Shown here in pieces: positions 34,658-43,447 of a stretch of 64,000 nucleotides of DNA. The DNA comes from Hyphomicrobiales bacterium (GTDB lineage: Bacteria > Pseudomonadota > Alphaproteobacteria > Rhizobiales > RI-29). Where the stretch lies: positions 59,179 through 123,178 of the forward strand of contig WGLQ01000011.1 in NCBI GenBank assembly GCA_016125495.1. The letters run 5' to 3'. A program made the translations under genes and the position numbers. Under the pieces are notes generated by a model, which was given only the letters and a program-made list of their open reading frames with translations, searched no databases and had not been told where the DNA came from. Position 1 is the first letter of the stretch, and the number at the start of each line of letters is the position of its first letter.

Positions 34658-34678
34658 GGGCGGCCACCAGGGCCGCCC
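34658..34678 (-). terminator. terminator of the ffh-rpsP-rimM-trmD-rplS operon
   Basis: An 8-bp perfect stem, GGGCGGCC / GGCCGCCC, with a 5-base loop. On the minus strand it is followed by TTTT. It lies about 40 bp after the rplS stop codon. Confidence 0.78.
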
Positions 34679-34720
34679 CTCGAAACCGTACCGTTCGAGC
34701 CGCGAGCGCCGTGCCGGCCA

Positions 34721-35395
34721 TCAGGCCTGCTTTGCGGCCTCGTCGCTCTCCTCGGCGGCGGGAATCTCGTGCACCGTCGCGGCGGCCACCAGCGTGCGTG
34801 CCTGGCCGATCCAATCCTCGCGCTCGACGCGTCCCTTGAAGTTGAGGCGCTCGTCGAGGATCGCGATGTCCTCGTCCGAAAAGTCCGCGATCTGCTGGAA
34901 CTGTGTCACGCCGAGCTTGTTGAGGCGGGCCTGCAATTCCTCGCCGACGCCCTTGATCAGTGTCAGATCGTCGGCCTGCCCCTTGGGCTTCTTGAAGCCC
35001 TTCCAGTTGTCGGCCTGCGCCAGCTTCTTGCCGCGCGCGTCCGTGCGCTCGGCGATGCGGGCGGCCTTGCCGCGGCGACCGCGCAAATAATAGAGCTTGG
35101 CCCGCCGGACCTTGCCCCGACGAACCACCTCGATCGATTCGATCATCGGGGAGAGCACGGGGAAAACGCGCTCGACGCCTTCGCCATAACTGATCTTGCG
35201 GACCGTGAAACTCTCGTTGAGACCGCCGCCGGAGCGCGCGATGCAGAGGCCTTCGTAGGCCTGGGTGCGCTCGCGCTCACCTTCCTTGACGCGCACGTTG
35301 ACACGCACGGTGTCGCCCGGGGCGAACTCCGGCACGGGGCGCAATTCGAGGAGTCTGGCGGCCTGCTCGGCCTCGAGCTGTTGGATAATGTTCAT
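34721..35395 (-). CDS. rplS: 50S ribosomal protein L19 with C-terminal helix-hairpin-helix extension
   Basis: A 224-residue protein. Residues 1-115 are a normal L19 ([49 protein letters not shown]), which sits at the interface of the ribosomal subunits. Residues 130-224 are an extension. Residues 141-203 ([22 protein letters not shown], then [26 protein letters not shown]) form the helix-hairpin-helix module better known on alphaproteobacterial L21. Bacterial L19 is normally 115-130 residues, so nearly half of this protein is extra. It is the last gene of the rpsP operon, before a terminator. The start at 35395 gives the canonical MNIIQQLE; its ribosome binding site is weak. Confidence 0.95.
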   Translation of the reverse strand: MNIIQQLEAEQAARLLELRPVPEFAPGDTVRVNVRVKEGERERTQAYEGLCIARSGGGLNESFTVRKISYGEGVERVFPVLSPMIESIEVVRRGKVRRAKLYYLRGRRGKAARIAERTDARGKKLAQADNWKGFKKPKGQADDLTLIKGVGEELQARLNKLGVTQFQQIADFSDEDIAILDERLNFKGRVEREDWIGQARTLVAAATVHEIPAAEESDEAAKQA

Positions 35396-35558
35396 CGATC
35401 TGCCATCCGGTTCTTGGGACGGGACAGAGGAGCCTTTCAGGCAAGTGGACCGGCCATGCGCAGCGGTCGCTGCAAGCACCCGGGCCAAACGGCTCGTGTA
35501 ACCCATCGTTGTTCTGGGATCGCGGCGTGATACAGCGAAAGCCGTTCGTTGTCGACCT

Positions 35559-36275
35559 CTAATCGCCGTCGCCGGCCGCCGTGCGGGTCCGGGAAAGGAG
35601 ATCAGGTCGGCGTTCACGGGTGATGCGTTCGGCCTCGGCACGGCGCCAACGGGCGATGGCGCCATGATCGCCGGAAGTGAGCACCTGCGGAATGGCGCGA
35701 TCCTCCCAGAGCGCGGGGCGGGTGTACTGCGGGTATTCCAGAAGACCGCCCTCGAAGCTTTCCTCGCCGCCCGAAGCTGCATCGCCCATTACGCCCGGCA
35801 GGAGACGGACGACGGCATCGAGGAGGACGATCGCCGCCGGCTCGCCGCCCGAAAGCACATAGTCACCGACCGAGACCTCCTCCAGTGCGCGGGCCTCGAT
35901 GACGCGCTCGTCGATGCCCTCGAAGCGGCCAGCGACGATGAGCAACCCGCCCGTCGACGTTGCCAACTCGCGCACCATTGCCTGGTCCAGCGGGCGACCG
36001 CGCGGCGACATGAGGAGGCGGCGGGCGGTGGGCATACGGGCAAGGGCGGCATCGATCGCCGGTGCGAGCACATCGGCGCGCAGCACCATGCCGGCGCCAC
36101 CACCCGCGGGCGTATCGTCGACGCTGCGGTGGCGACCCAATCCATATTCGCGCAAGGCAAGCGTCTCGAGGCTCCAGCGGCCCTCCGCGAGGGCGCGCCC
36201 GGCGAGCGAGTGTCCGAGCGGGCCCGGAAACATCTCGGGAAAGAGCGTGACGACGATGGCGCGAAGAGCGCTCAC
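35559..36275 (-). CDS. trmD: tRNA (guanine37-N1)-methyltransferase
   Basis: A 238-residue SPOUT methyltransferase that makes m1G37 in tRNAs reading CNN codons. The trefoil-knot motifs are visible: [12 protein letters not shown] at the N-terminus, [17 protein letters not shown] near residue 110, and [29 protein letters not shown] near 135-165. The conserved YPQYTRP lies near 185. The start is GTG at 36275, overlapping the rimM stop by four bases (GTGA), with AAGGAC upstream. This overlap shows translational coupling in the rpsP-rimM-trmD-rplS operon. Confidence 0.97.
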   Translation of the reverse strand: MSALRAIVVTLFPEMFPGPLGHSLAGRALAEGRWSLETLALREYGLGRHRSVDDTPAGGGAGMVLRADVLAPAIDAALARMPTARRLLMSPRGRPLDQAMVRELATSTGGLLIVAGRFEGIDERVIEARALEEVSVGDYVLSGGEPAAIVLLDAVVRLLPGVMGDAASGGEESFEGGLLEYPQYTRPALWEDRAIPQVLTSGDHGAIARWRRAEAERITRERRPDLLSRTRTAAGDGD

Positions 36276-36961
36276 GAACCGTCCTTTCCGGCGGGAGCGC
36301 GCGGCTTGCGGTCGGCGCCACGGCCGCGGTTCGAATTCGCCTTCGTTGGGCCTGCGGGTGGGGCGGAGCCGAGCCCTTCCGCCTCCCCGGTCGCCTCCGG
36401 TGGTGCCGGCCCGGATGCTTCGAGAAGGGCCGGATCGGCCAGCACGAGCCGGCCACCCGCGACATCGACCAGCGGAACCGCCGAGCGCGTGAAGGCAACG
36501 AGCGCCGTCTCGCCACGGCCCTGCGGGCGCACCTCGAGGAGGTCCCCGGCGCCGAAATCGTGGATCGCCGCCACCACCCCGAGCGGCTCGCCGTCCGGCC
36601 CCACCACCCGGAGTCCGATGAGGTCGGCGTGATACCATTCCTCCTCGTCCGGCTCCGGCAGGCTCGCGCGCGGCACGCAGAGCACGACGCCGCGTAGCGC
36701 CTCGGCCGCGTTGCGGTCCGTGACGCCAGCAATCGTCGCAACGAGGCCCTTGCCGGTCGGGCGCACGCGTCGGAGCTGGAATGTGCGCGCGCCGTCACGC
36801 TCGCGCAGCGGGCCGTAGCCGGCGATGGCCTCGGCAGCGGCCGTGTAGGACTTGATGACGACCTCGCCCCGAATGCCGTGCGCACCGGCGATATGTCCGA
36901 GGGCGACGAGACCGTCGCCACCGGCGTCACCCTGGCGGTCGTCTGGCGCGCGCGCGCTCAT
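36272..36961 (-). CDS. rimM: ribosome maturation factor RimM
   Basis: A 229-residue protein that binds S19 and assists 30S maturation. The N-terminal barrel has [18 protein letters not shown] (about residues 20-37), and the PRC-barrel half has [15 protein letters not shown] near 105. RimM is usually 165-185 residues. Here the last 45 residues are an Ala/Pro/Gly-rich tail ending in basic residues ([18 protein letters not shown]), with no known role. The ATG at 36961 was chosen because GGAG and GGGG lie upstream; the frame continues to 37084 through Arg-rich non-conserved sequence. Its stop overlaps trmD. Confidence 0.95.
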   Translation of the reverse strand: MSARAPDDRQGDAGGDGLVALGHIAGAHGIRGEVVIKSYTAAAEAIAGYGPLRERDGARTFQLRRVRPTGKGLVATIAGVTDRNAAEALRGVVLCVPRASLPEPDEEEWYHADLIGLRVVGPDGEPLGVVAAIHDFGAGDLLEVRPQGRGETALVAFTRSAVPLVDVAGGRLVLADPALLEASGPAPPEATGEAEGLGSAPPAGPTKANSNRGRGADRKPRAPAGKDGS

Positions 36962-37093
36962 CGCCCCGCTCCACGTACAGCGGCAGCGGCGCACTCGTGC
37001 GAGCGGCGCAGCCGATCGCGGCACGGACCGGAGCACGACCTTGCGAGCCGCAGGGGCACCCGCATCGCGCGTTCCTTTCCGCACTCAGGCCTC

Positions 37094-37465
37094 TCAGCCG
37101 GCGGCCTCGGCGGCCTTGGCCTTGGCGTCTTCCTCGGCCTGGCGCCGTTCAGCGAGGCGCTCCTGCGCCTTCTTGCCGGGCACCGCCTTTTGCGGGTTGT
37201 TGCGGGCCGGACGCTTGGCGAGACCGGCAGCATCGAAGAAGCGCAGGACGCGATCGGTCGGGGTCGCGCCGACAGCGAGCCAGTGCTTGGCGCGCTCGGC
37301 ATCGATCACGACGCGCTTTTCACTCTCCTTCGGCAGGCGCGGGTCGTAGGTCCCGATCCTTTCGATGAAGCGGCCATCGCGCGGCGAGCGGCTGTCGGCG
37401 ATCACGATGCGGTAGAACGGAGCCTTCTTGGCGCCGGCGCGGGCGAGACGGATTTTCAGTGACAT
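37094..37465 (-). CDS. rpsP: 30S ribosomal protein S16
   Basis: A 123-residue S16: [26 protein letters not shown] at the start and [14 protein letters not shown] near residue 30 are family signatures. The C-terminal 40 residues are a Lys/Glu/Ala-rich helix, a common alphaproteobacterial extension. GGAG lies eight bases before the ATG. It begins the ribosomal part of the operon and is preceded on the same strand by a GNAT gene and ffh, which is unusual spacing because rpsP normally follows ffh directly. Confidence 0.97.
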   Translation of the reverse strand: MSLKIRLARAGAKKAPFYRIVIADSRSPRDGRFIERIGTYDPRLPKESEKRVVIDAERAKHWLAVGATPTDRVLRFFDAAGLAKRPARNNPQKAVPGKKAQERLAERRQAEEDAKAKAAEAAG

Positions 37466-37523
37466 CTATTCTTCTCCATGGTGTTCGTTGGCAGGAAAAA
37501 ATGGGAACCGGATCGACCGGAGC

Positions 37524-38054
37524 CTAGACGGCGAGAGCGCCTGGGCCCGGATGGCGATGAAGCCAGAGTGGAAAGCCGTCGACCTCGACGAGCCGCTCGC
37601 GCCTTGCCCCGAGACGCTCGGCGACGCGCTCGGATCGTGGATTGTCGGCGGCGACGAGGCTGATCAGTGTCGTGAAGCCGAGAACGTCGTAGGCGAAGGC
37701 GCGCGCCCGCGCGGCCGCCTCGGTCGCGAGGCCGCGGCCCTGGGCCTGGCGAACGAGCGTCCATTGCAGTTCCGGCTCGGGCTTGCCGAGCGCGAACGAG
37801 ACGCCCGACCAGCCCGCGAAATGGCCAGTCTGCTTGTCCTCGAGCGCCCAGACTCCATAACCGCGCATCGCCCAGTGGCCGATGTAGCCGGCGACCCGGC
37901 GCCAAACGCCGGACGCCCTCTCCGGACCGCCGACGTAGCGTGAGGCCGCGCCATCGGCGAAGAATTCCGCCATCGGGGCGACATCGGCCTCGCGCCAAGC
38001 CCTGAGGCGCAGGCGCTCCGTCTCGAGTTCGGGGATTGAAAGGGTGGATGCCAT
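37524..38054 (-). CDS. GNAT family N-acetyltransferase (RimJ/RimL type)
   Basis: A 176-residue GNAT_3-type acetyltransferase: LETERLRLRAWREADVAPMAEF at the N-terminus, the acetyl-CoA loop QAQGRGLATEAARA near residue 110, and ADNPRSERVAERLGA near 140. Relatives acetylate ribosomal protein N-termini or small molecules. Its start is two bases after the ffh stop, so it is certainly cotranscribed with ffh and lies upstream of rpsP. A ribosomal-protein target is attractive given the operon but is only inference. Confidence 0.87.
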   Translation of the reverse strand: MASTLSIPELETERLRLRAWREADVAPMAEFFADGAASRYVGGPERASGVWRRVAGYIGHWAMRGYGVWALEDKQTGHFAGWSGVSFALGKPEPELQWTLVRQAQGRGLATEAAARARAFAYDVLGFTTLISLVAADNPRSERVAERLGARRERLVEVDGFPLWLHRHPGPGALAV

Positions 38055-38056
38055 GG

Positions 38057-39613
38057 TCACCGCTTCTTGCCCTGGCCACCCGGAAGGCCGGGCAGGCCAC
38101 GACCGGCGCCGAGCCCCGGCAGACCAGGCAATCCGCCTCGGCCACCGAGGCCAGGGAGCGCGCCTCCCGATTTGCCGAGCAGCGCGCCGAGCTGGTCGGC
38201 GGAAGGAATTCCCCCACCCGGGACAGGCGGAACCGCGCCCTGGGGCGGCGGCGCGACCGGCCCCGGCGCAGCCATCCCGAGGCCGCCCATCATGCGCCCG
38301 AGCATGCCCGGCTTCTTGCCGATCTGCTTCATCATGTCGGCCATCTGGCGGTGCATCTTGAGCAGGCGGTTGATCTCCGCGACGTCGGTTCCAGAGCCGG
38401 CCGCGACGCGCTTTTTCCGCGAGGCGTTGAGCAGCTTGGGGTTGCGCCGCTCCTTGACGGTCATCGAGGAGATGATCGCCTCCTGGCGCTTCAGCATGCC
38501 CTCGTCGACGCCCCCGGCGGCATCGATCTGCTTTTTCATCTTCCCGATGCCGGGGAGCATTCCGAGCACACCGGACATGCCGCCGATGCGCTTCATCTGC
38601 TTCAACTGCTCGGCGAGATCCTCGAGGTCGAATTCGCCCTTGCGCATCTTGCGCGCCATGGCGTTCGCCTTCTCGGCGTCGATGGTCTCGGCAGCACGCT
38701 CCACGAGGGAGACGATGTCGCCCATGCCGAGGATGCGGTTGGCGACTCTCGAGGGATGAAAATCCTCGAGCGCGTCCCACTTCTCGCCGGTGCCGAGCAG
38801 CTTGATCGGCTTGCCCGTGACGGCACGCATGGAGAGCGCCGCGCCGCCCCGTCCATCACCGTCGACGCGCGTCAGCACGATGCCGGTGATGCCGACCCGG
38901 CTTTCGAAGGAGCGCGCGACGTTGACGGCGTCCTGGCCGGTCAGGCTGTCGGCGACGAGCAGCGTCTCGTGCGGCCCGGCGACGTCGCGGACCTCGACCA
39001 TCTCGGCCATCAGCGCATCGTCGATGTGCGTGCGCCCGGCGGTATCGAGCATGACGACATCGTAGCCGCCGAGCCGGCCCGCGTTCATCGCACGCCTTGC
39101 GATCTCGACCGGCGTCTGGCCGGCGACGATCGGGAGCGTCGAGACACCGGTCTGCTCACCGAGCACGCGCAACTGCTCCTGGGCGGCCGGCCGACGGGTG
39201 TCGAGCGAGGCCATCAGCACCTTTTTCTTCTCACGGTCGGTGAGGCGCTTGGCGATCTTGGCGGTGGTGGTGGTCTTGCCCGAGCCCTGCAGGCCGACCA
39301 TCATGATCGCGACCGGAGGCACCGCCCGCAGGTCGATCGGCTCGGCCTCGGCGCCGAGCATGGCGACGAGTTCGTCATGGACGATCTTGACGACCATCTG
39401 GCCGGGCGTGACCGACTTGATCACGTCGAGGCCGACGGCCTTTTCCGTCACCCTCTTGATGAACTCGCGCGCGACCTCCAGCGAGACGTCGGCCTCGAGG
39501 AGGGCGCGGCGGACCTCGCGCATCGCCTCGTCGACGTCGCTCTGTGAGAGTACGCCGCGGCGCGTCAGCTTGTCGAAGACGCCGGAGAGCCGCTCGGAAA
39601 GGGTTTCAAACAT
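38057..39613 (-). CDS. ffh: signal recognition particle protein Ffh
   Basis: A 518-residue SRP54 GTPase that targets nascent membrane proteins to the FtsY receptor. The N domain is followed by G1 GLQGSGKTTTTAKIA near residues 107-121, DTRRPAAQEQL, DTAGR and the TRVDGDGRGGAA region. The M domain carries the methionine-rich signal-binding and RNA-binding helices (SGTDVAEINRLLKMHRQMADMMKQ). After about residue 440 the tail is low complexity, rich in Gly, Pro and Leu with repeated GLPGLPG-like units, ending GKKR. The 4.5S RNA gene is not in the window. It is the first gene of the operon with the GNAT and rpsP genes. Confidence 0.97.
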   Translation of the reverse strand: MFETLSERLSGVFDKLTRRGVLSQSDVDEAMREVRRALLEADVSLEVAREFIKRVTEKAVGLDVIKSVTPGQMVVKIVHDELVAMLGAEAEPIDLRAVPPVAIMMVGLQGSGKTTTTAKIAKRLTDREKKKVLMASLDTRRPAAQEQLRVLGEQTGVSTLPIVAGQTPVEIARRAMNAGRLGGYDVVMLDTAGRTHIDDALMAEMVEVRDVAGPHETLLVADSLTGQDAVNVARSFESRVGITGIVLTRVDGDGRGGAALSMRAVTGKPIKLLGTGEKWDALEDFHPSRVANRILGMGDIVSLVERAAETIDAEKANAMARKMRKGEFDLEDLAEQLKQMKRIGGMSGVLGMLPGIGKMKKQIDAAGGVDEGMLKRQEAIISSMTVKERRNPKLLNASRKKRVAAGSGTDVAEINRLLKMHRQMADMMKQIGKKPGMLGRMMGGLGMAAPGPVAPPPQGAVPPVPGGGIPSADQLGALLGKSGGALPGLGGRGGLPGLPGLGAGRGLPGLPGGQGKKR

Positions 39614-39676
39614 CGGTCGTCGGGTCCGTGGTTGGTCGGGGCGCCAGCGCGCCGCCGAAGCTCGGGCCGGTTACGC

Positions 39677-40321
39677 TCAGGCGCCCGGCACCTTCATGGA
39701 ATCGAAGGGGATCATGACGTGCTGCTGGTAGGCGGGGCGTTCCGCCAGGGCACCGTACCAGCGCTCGACATTGGGCAGTGCCGGCCGGGCGATCTCCAGG
39801 TTGTAATAGCGATACATCAGGGCTCCCGTCGCGATATCGGCCACCGTCAGTTGGTCGCCGGCGATGAACGCGCGGTCGGCGAGCACGCCATCGAGGACCG
39901 CGAGGCGCGATGCCGCGCTCTGCATCGCCTGTTCGATGGCCACCATGTTGCGCTCGCTCGCCGGCGTGCGGATGAGGCCGAGGAACAGCGAGACGATGAT
40001 GTCGCGGTATATGGTGGTGATGGACCAATCCATCCACTGGTCGGCGGCCGCGAAGGCACCGGGCGCGATCGGCGCCAGGCTGCCGGACCCGTAAGCACGC
40101 GCGAAATGGCGCACGATGGCATTCGATTCCCAGACCACGATGCCGTTGTCGTCGATGACCGGGATCAGGCGATTGGGGTTGAGGCGGCCCATTTCCTCGG
40201 TGTCGAGGCCACCGAACGGGCCGCCGACGTCGATGCGCTCGTAGGCAAGCTCGAGTTCGCCGAGCGCCCACATGACCTTCTGCACGTTGATGGACGTCGC
40301 GCGTCCCCACACCTTGATCAT
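39677..40321 (-). CDS. glutathione S-transferase family protein
   Basis: A 214-residue GST. The thioredoxin-like N-terminal domain contains RATSINVQKVMWAL, in which a Ser/Asn pair near residues 9-11 may act on the glutathione thiol. NRLIPVIDDNGIVVWESNAIVRHFA (about 50-74) has the cis-Pro and the ESxAI glutathione-binding motif. The helical C-terminal domain has the N-capping box in GDQLTVADI. The substrate is unknown. The ATG at 40321 has GGGGAG nine bases upstream. The gene lies upstream of ffh on the same strand (63 bp gap). Confidence 0.88.
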   Translation of the reverse strand: MIKVWGRATSINVQKVMWALGELELAYERIDVGGPFGGLDTEEMGRLNPNRLIPVIDDNGIVVWESNAIVRHFARAYGSGSLAPIAPGAFAAADQWMDWSITTIYRDIIVSLFLGLIRTPASERNMVAIEQAMQSAASRLAVLDGVLADRAFIAGDQLTVADIATGALMYRYYNLEIARPALPNVERWYGALAERPAYQQHVMIPFDSMKVPGA

Positions 40322-40569
40322 TCCGCGACACTCCCCGAGCACCGCGACGCTCGCGCCGCGACGGACAAACACCAACAGCGTCCGTGAGCGATCCTCGCCG
40401 ACGGACGTTCGTCTCCCGACCTCCCTGGACCCGATGTCCGTTGTGCCGTTCGACGGATTTGCGACCAATGCCATTGATTGCCGGCGCATAAGGGGGCAAA
40501 TGGTGGCTCGTGTCAACAGGCGCCGCCCCCGGCGGGCGGGTGTGCCGGCGCGGGAATGGAGCGGTGACC

Positions 40570-41430
40570 ATGGGCGGCAATCTGCCGTTCGCCAAGATGA
40601 ACGGTCTCGGCAACGACTTCGTCGTGTTCGACGCGCGGCGCCGCGCGATCACGATCGACGACGAGGCGGCCGCGCGCATCGCCGACCGCGAGCGTGGCAT
40701 CGGCTGCGACCAGCTCATCATTCTCGAGCCCTCGCCGATCGCCGACGTCTTCATGAGAATTCGCAACAACGACGGCGGGGAGGTCGACGCCTGCGGCAAC
40801 GCCTCGCGCTGCATCGCGCTGATGCTGGCCAAGGAGAGCGGGAAGGCGCACGCCACGATCGCAACGAATGCCGGCGTCCTCGGTACGACCGCGAACGCGG
40901 ATGGCACGGCGACGATCGACATGGGCGTGCCGCGCTTTGCCTGGCAGGACATCCCGCTCTCGGAGCCCTTCGCCGACACCCGTTACATCGAACTCGAGGT
41001 CGGGCCGCGCGGCGCGCCGATCATGCATTCCCCGAGCGTCGTCAACGTCGGCAATCCGCACTGCATTTTCTGGGTGGACGACGTCGATGCGATCGAACTC
41101 GACCGCATCGGGCCGGTGCTGGAGCATCATCCGCTCTTTCCCGAGCGCGCGAACATCACGGTCGCCGAGCGCACAGGTCCGGACGCACTGCGCATTCGCG
41201 TCTGGGAGCGTGGCGCGGGCTTGACGCGCGCCTGCGGCACGGCAGCCTGTGCGACGGCGGTCGCGGCGGCACGCAAACGCCTCACCGGGCGCACGGTGGT
41301 TGTCACGTTGCCGGGCGGACCGCTCACCATCGAATGGCGCGAGAGCGACGACCACATGCTGATGACCGGAGCGGCCAGCCTCGATTACGAAGGCTCACTC
41401 GATCCGGCCGACTACGGCGTTCGCATCTGA
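40570..41430 (+). CDS. dapF: diaminopimelate epimerase
   Basis: A 286-residue enzyme converting L,L- to meso-diaminopimelate for lysine and peptidoglycan. Both catalytic Cys are present: Cys75 in EVDACGNASRC and Cys222 in TRACGTAACA. FAKMNGLGNDFVVFD at the start is the family N-terminus. The ATG at 40570 has GGAG eight bases upstream; GTG codons at 40564 and 40510 are alternatives. In Rhizobiales dapF is usually followed directly by mtaB; here an opposite-strand gene lies between them. Confidence 0.96.
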   Translation: MGGNLPFAKMNGLGNDFVVFDARRRAITIDDEAAARIADRERGIGCDQLIILEPSPIADVFMRIRNNDGGEVDACGNASRCIALMLAKESGKAHATIATNAGVLGTTANADGTATIDMGVPRFAWQDIPLSEPFADTRYIELEVGPRGAPIMHSPSVVNVGNPHCIFWVDDVDAIELDRIGPVLEHHPLFPERANITVAERTGPDALRIRVWERGAGLTRACGTAACATAVAAARKRLTGRTVVVTLPGGPLTIEWRESDDHMLMTGAASLDYEGSLDPADYGVRI

Positions 41431-42128
41431 TCGCGCCCGGCGGCGAGGGGAGCGGTGGCGGTTCGCCGTGGTCCCGGCGGACCCTCCGCCGTCAGGAGCA
41501 ACGGATCCTGGCGCAGGTAGAAGACCGGTGTCGGCGTGACATCGGTGATCGCGAAGTCGACGATGAGCACGCCGCCCGGATCGACCGAGCCCTGGCGCAG
41601 ATGGATGCGGTCGTAGGGCTCGGCCCGCCAGCGAAGCTCGGCGAAACGATCGGCCGCGAGACGCACGTCCTCGAAGCGCGCGAGCTGGTCGAACGACAAG
41701 CCGTCGCCGTGCACGCTCGCCTGGCCACGAATTTCCTGGAGTTCGAGGTCGAAGCCTTCCCAGGCGCGGCCGGTGGCGTTTACGATCACCTTGCGCACGC
41801 AAATGCGGATCGAGTCACCGACGAAGGCATACCCCGTCGGGGTGCGATGCCGCCTTATGACGATCGTCGCCTCGCCCGGTCCATAGAGGCGCTCGTGAAT
41901 GACGAACGGATCGTCCGTAGTGCCCGTGCCGGTGACGCCGAGGATCTCGAAGCCGCCCAGTTCGTCGCTGAACGTGAAATCGCCGACCCGGAAGCTGGCG
42001 GCCGCGGCTGGCGCGAACCTTTCCACCGCCGCAAGTAGCGCAAAAAGGCCGGCGCAGAGGCTTGCGAGGCGCCGCGCGAGACGTCCCATCGGGGCCCATC
42101 GCCAAGCTCGCAGACCGACCGAGTGCAT
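41412..42128 (-). CDS. exported protein of unknown function
   Basis: A protein of 238 residues from the ATG at 42128, or 225 from the ATG at 42089. A signal peptide with core LASLCAGLFALLAAV ends near an Ala-rich cleavage site (PAAAAS). The mature part begins FRVGDFTFSDELGGFEILGVTGTGTTDDP, with a beta-rich domain and FYLRQDPLLLTAEGP near the end. This pattern looks like a conserved alphaproteobacterial family, but I know no function. It overlaps the end of dapF by 19 bp on the opposite strand. With the first ATG, only 14 bp separate its start from mtaB, so the 42089 start is more plausible for transcription. Confidence 0.7.
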   Translation of the reverse strand: MHSVGLRAWRWAPMGRLARRLASLCAGLFALLAAVERFAPAAAASFRVGDFTFSDELGGFEILGVTGTGTTDDPFVIHERLYGPGEATIVIRRHRTPTGYAFVGDSIRICVRKVIVNATGRAWEGFDLELQEIRGQASVHGDGLSFDQLARFEDVRLAADRFAELRWRAEPYDRIHLRQGSVDPGGVLIVDFAITDVTPTPVFYLRQDPLLLTAEGPPGPRRTATAPLAAGRDQMRTP

Positions 42129-42142
42129 GTTAGAGAGCCCGC

Positions 42143-43447
42143 ATGACTGATCCCACCATCATGACCTTCGGCTGCCGGCTCAATGCCTACGAGTCCGAGG
42201 TGATGCGCGCGCACATCACCGGGACCGGGCTCGGCGACACCATCGTCGTCAACACCTGCGCCGTCACGGCCGAAGCCGTACGCCAAGCCCGCCAGGCGAT
42301 CCGCAAGGCTCGCCGGGAGAACCCGAGCGCACGCATCATCGTGACAGGCTGCGCCGCGCAGATCGACCCCCGGCAGTTCGCCGAAATGGACGAGGTCGAT
42401 CACGTTGTCGGCAACGCCGAAAAGCTCGAGCGCGCGACCTTCGAGGCACTCGCCGGTGGAACCGCGGCGCAGATCGTCGTCGGTGACATCATGCAGGTCC
42501 GCGAGACGGCTGGCCACCTCGTCGACGGTTTCGGAACGCGGGCGCGCGCCTACGTCCAGGTGCAGAACGGCTGCGACCATCGCTGCACGTTCTGCATCAT
42601 CCCCTTCGGGCGAGGCAACTCGCGGTCGGTGCCGGCAGGCGAGGTGGTGACGCAAATCGGCCGGCTGGTCGAGGCGGGCTACCGCGAGGTCGTGCTGACG
42701 GGCGTCGACCTCACCTCCTACGGGGCCGACCTGCCGGGGCGACCATCGCTCGGAAATCTCACCCGTCGCATCCTGAAGCTCGTGCCGGGGCTCGCACGGC
42801 TGCGGCTTTCCTCGATCGATTCGATCGAGGCGGACGCGCACCTGATGCGGGCGATCGCGGAGGAGGAGCGGTTGATGCCGCACCTCCACCTTTCGCTGCA
42901 GGCCGGCCACGACATTATCCTCAAGCGCATGAAGCGCCGGCATCTGCGGGCGGATGCGATCGCCTTCTGCCAGGAGGCGCGCAGGCTGCGGCCCGACATC
43001 GTCTTCGGCGCCGATCTCATCGCCGGATTTCCGACCGAGAGCGACGAGATGTTCGATGCCACGCTCGCCCTCATCGAGGAATGCGGGCTGACGCATTTGC
43101 ACGTCTTCCCATTCTCGCCGCGCCCGGAGACGCCGGCGGCGCGCATGCCGCAACTGCCAAAGGCGGTGGTCCGCGAGCGTGCCGATCGGCTGCGGCGCCG
43201 CGGTCATGCCGCCCTCGCCGCGCATCTCGATGCGCAGGCCGGACGCACGCTCGACGTGCTCATGGAAACCGCCTCGCGCGGCCGAGCCCGTGATTTCACC
43301 GAGGTCGAACTCGGTGCCGATGTTGCGGCCGGCATCGATGCCGGCTCCATCCTGATGGCCGAGGTCACCGGGCACGACGGGGCGCGGCTCAGGGCGATCC
43401 GGCGCGATGCGGCTGGCCCGATGGTGAAGCGGGAGGCCGCCGAATGA
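42143..43447 (+). CDS. mtaB: tRNA t6A37 methylthiotransferase MtaB
   Basis: A 434-residue radical-SAM enzyme that converts t6A37 to ms2t6A37 in tRNA. The N-terminal methylthiotransferase domain has three cluster Cys (11, 39, 70), and the radical-SAM cluster is Cys144xxxCys148xxCys151 (CDHRCTFC). A C-terminal TRAM-like domain follows residue 370. The sequence IIPFGRGNSRSVP after the cluster is typical of MtaB rather than MiaB. The stop overlaps the ftsY start (ATGA). The ribosome binding site is weak (AGAGAG). Confidence 0.95.
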   Translation: MTDPTIMTFGCRLNAYESEVMRAHITGTGLGDTIVVNTCAVTAEAVRQARQAIRKARRENPSARIIVTGCAAQIDPRQFAEMDEVDHVVGNAEKLERATFEALAGGTAAQIVVGDIMQVRETAGHLVDGFGTRARAYVQVQNGCDHRCTFCIIPFGRGNSRSVPAGEVVTQIGRLVEAGYREVVLTGVDLTSYGADLPGRPSLGNLTRRILKLVPGLARLRLSSIDSIEADAHLMRAIAEEERLMPHLHLSLQAGHDIILKRMKRRHLRADAIAFCQEARRLRPDIVFGADLIAGFPTESDEMFDATLALIEECGLTHLHVFPFSPRPETPAARMPQLPKAVVRERADRLRRRGHAALAAHLDAQAGRTLDVLMETASRGRARDFTEVELGADVAAGIDAGSILMAEVTGHDGARLRAIRRDAAGPMVKREAAE

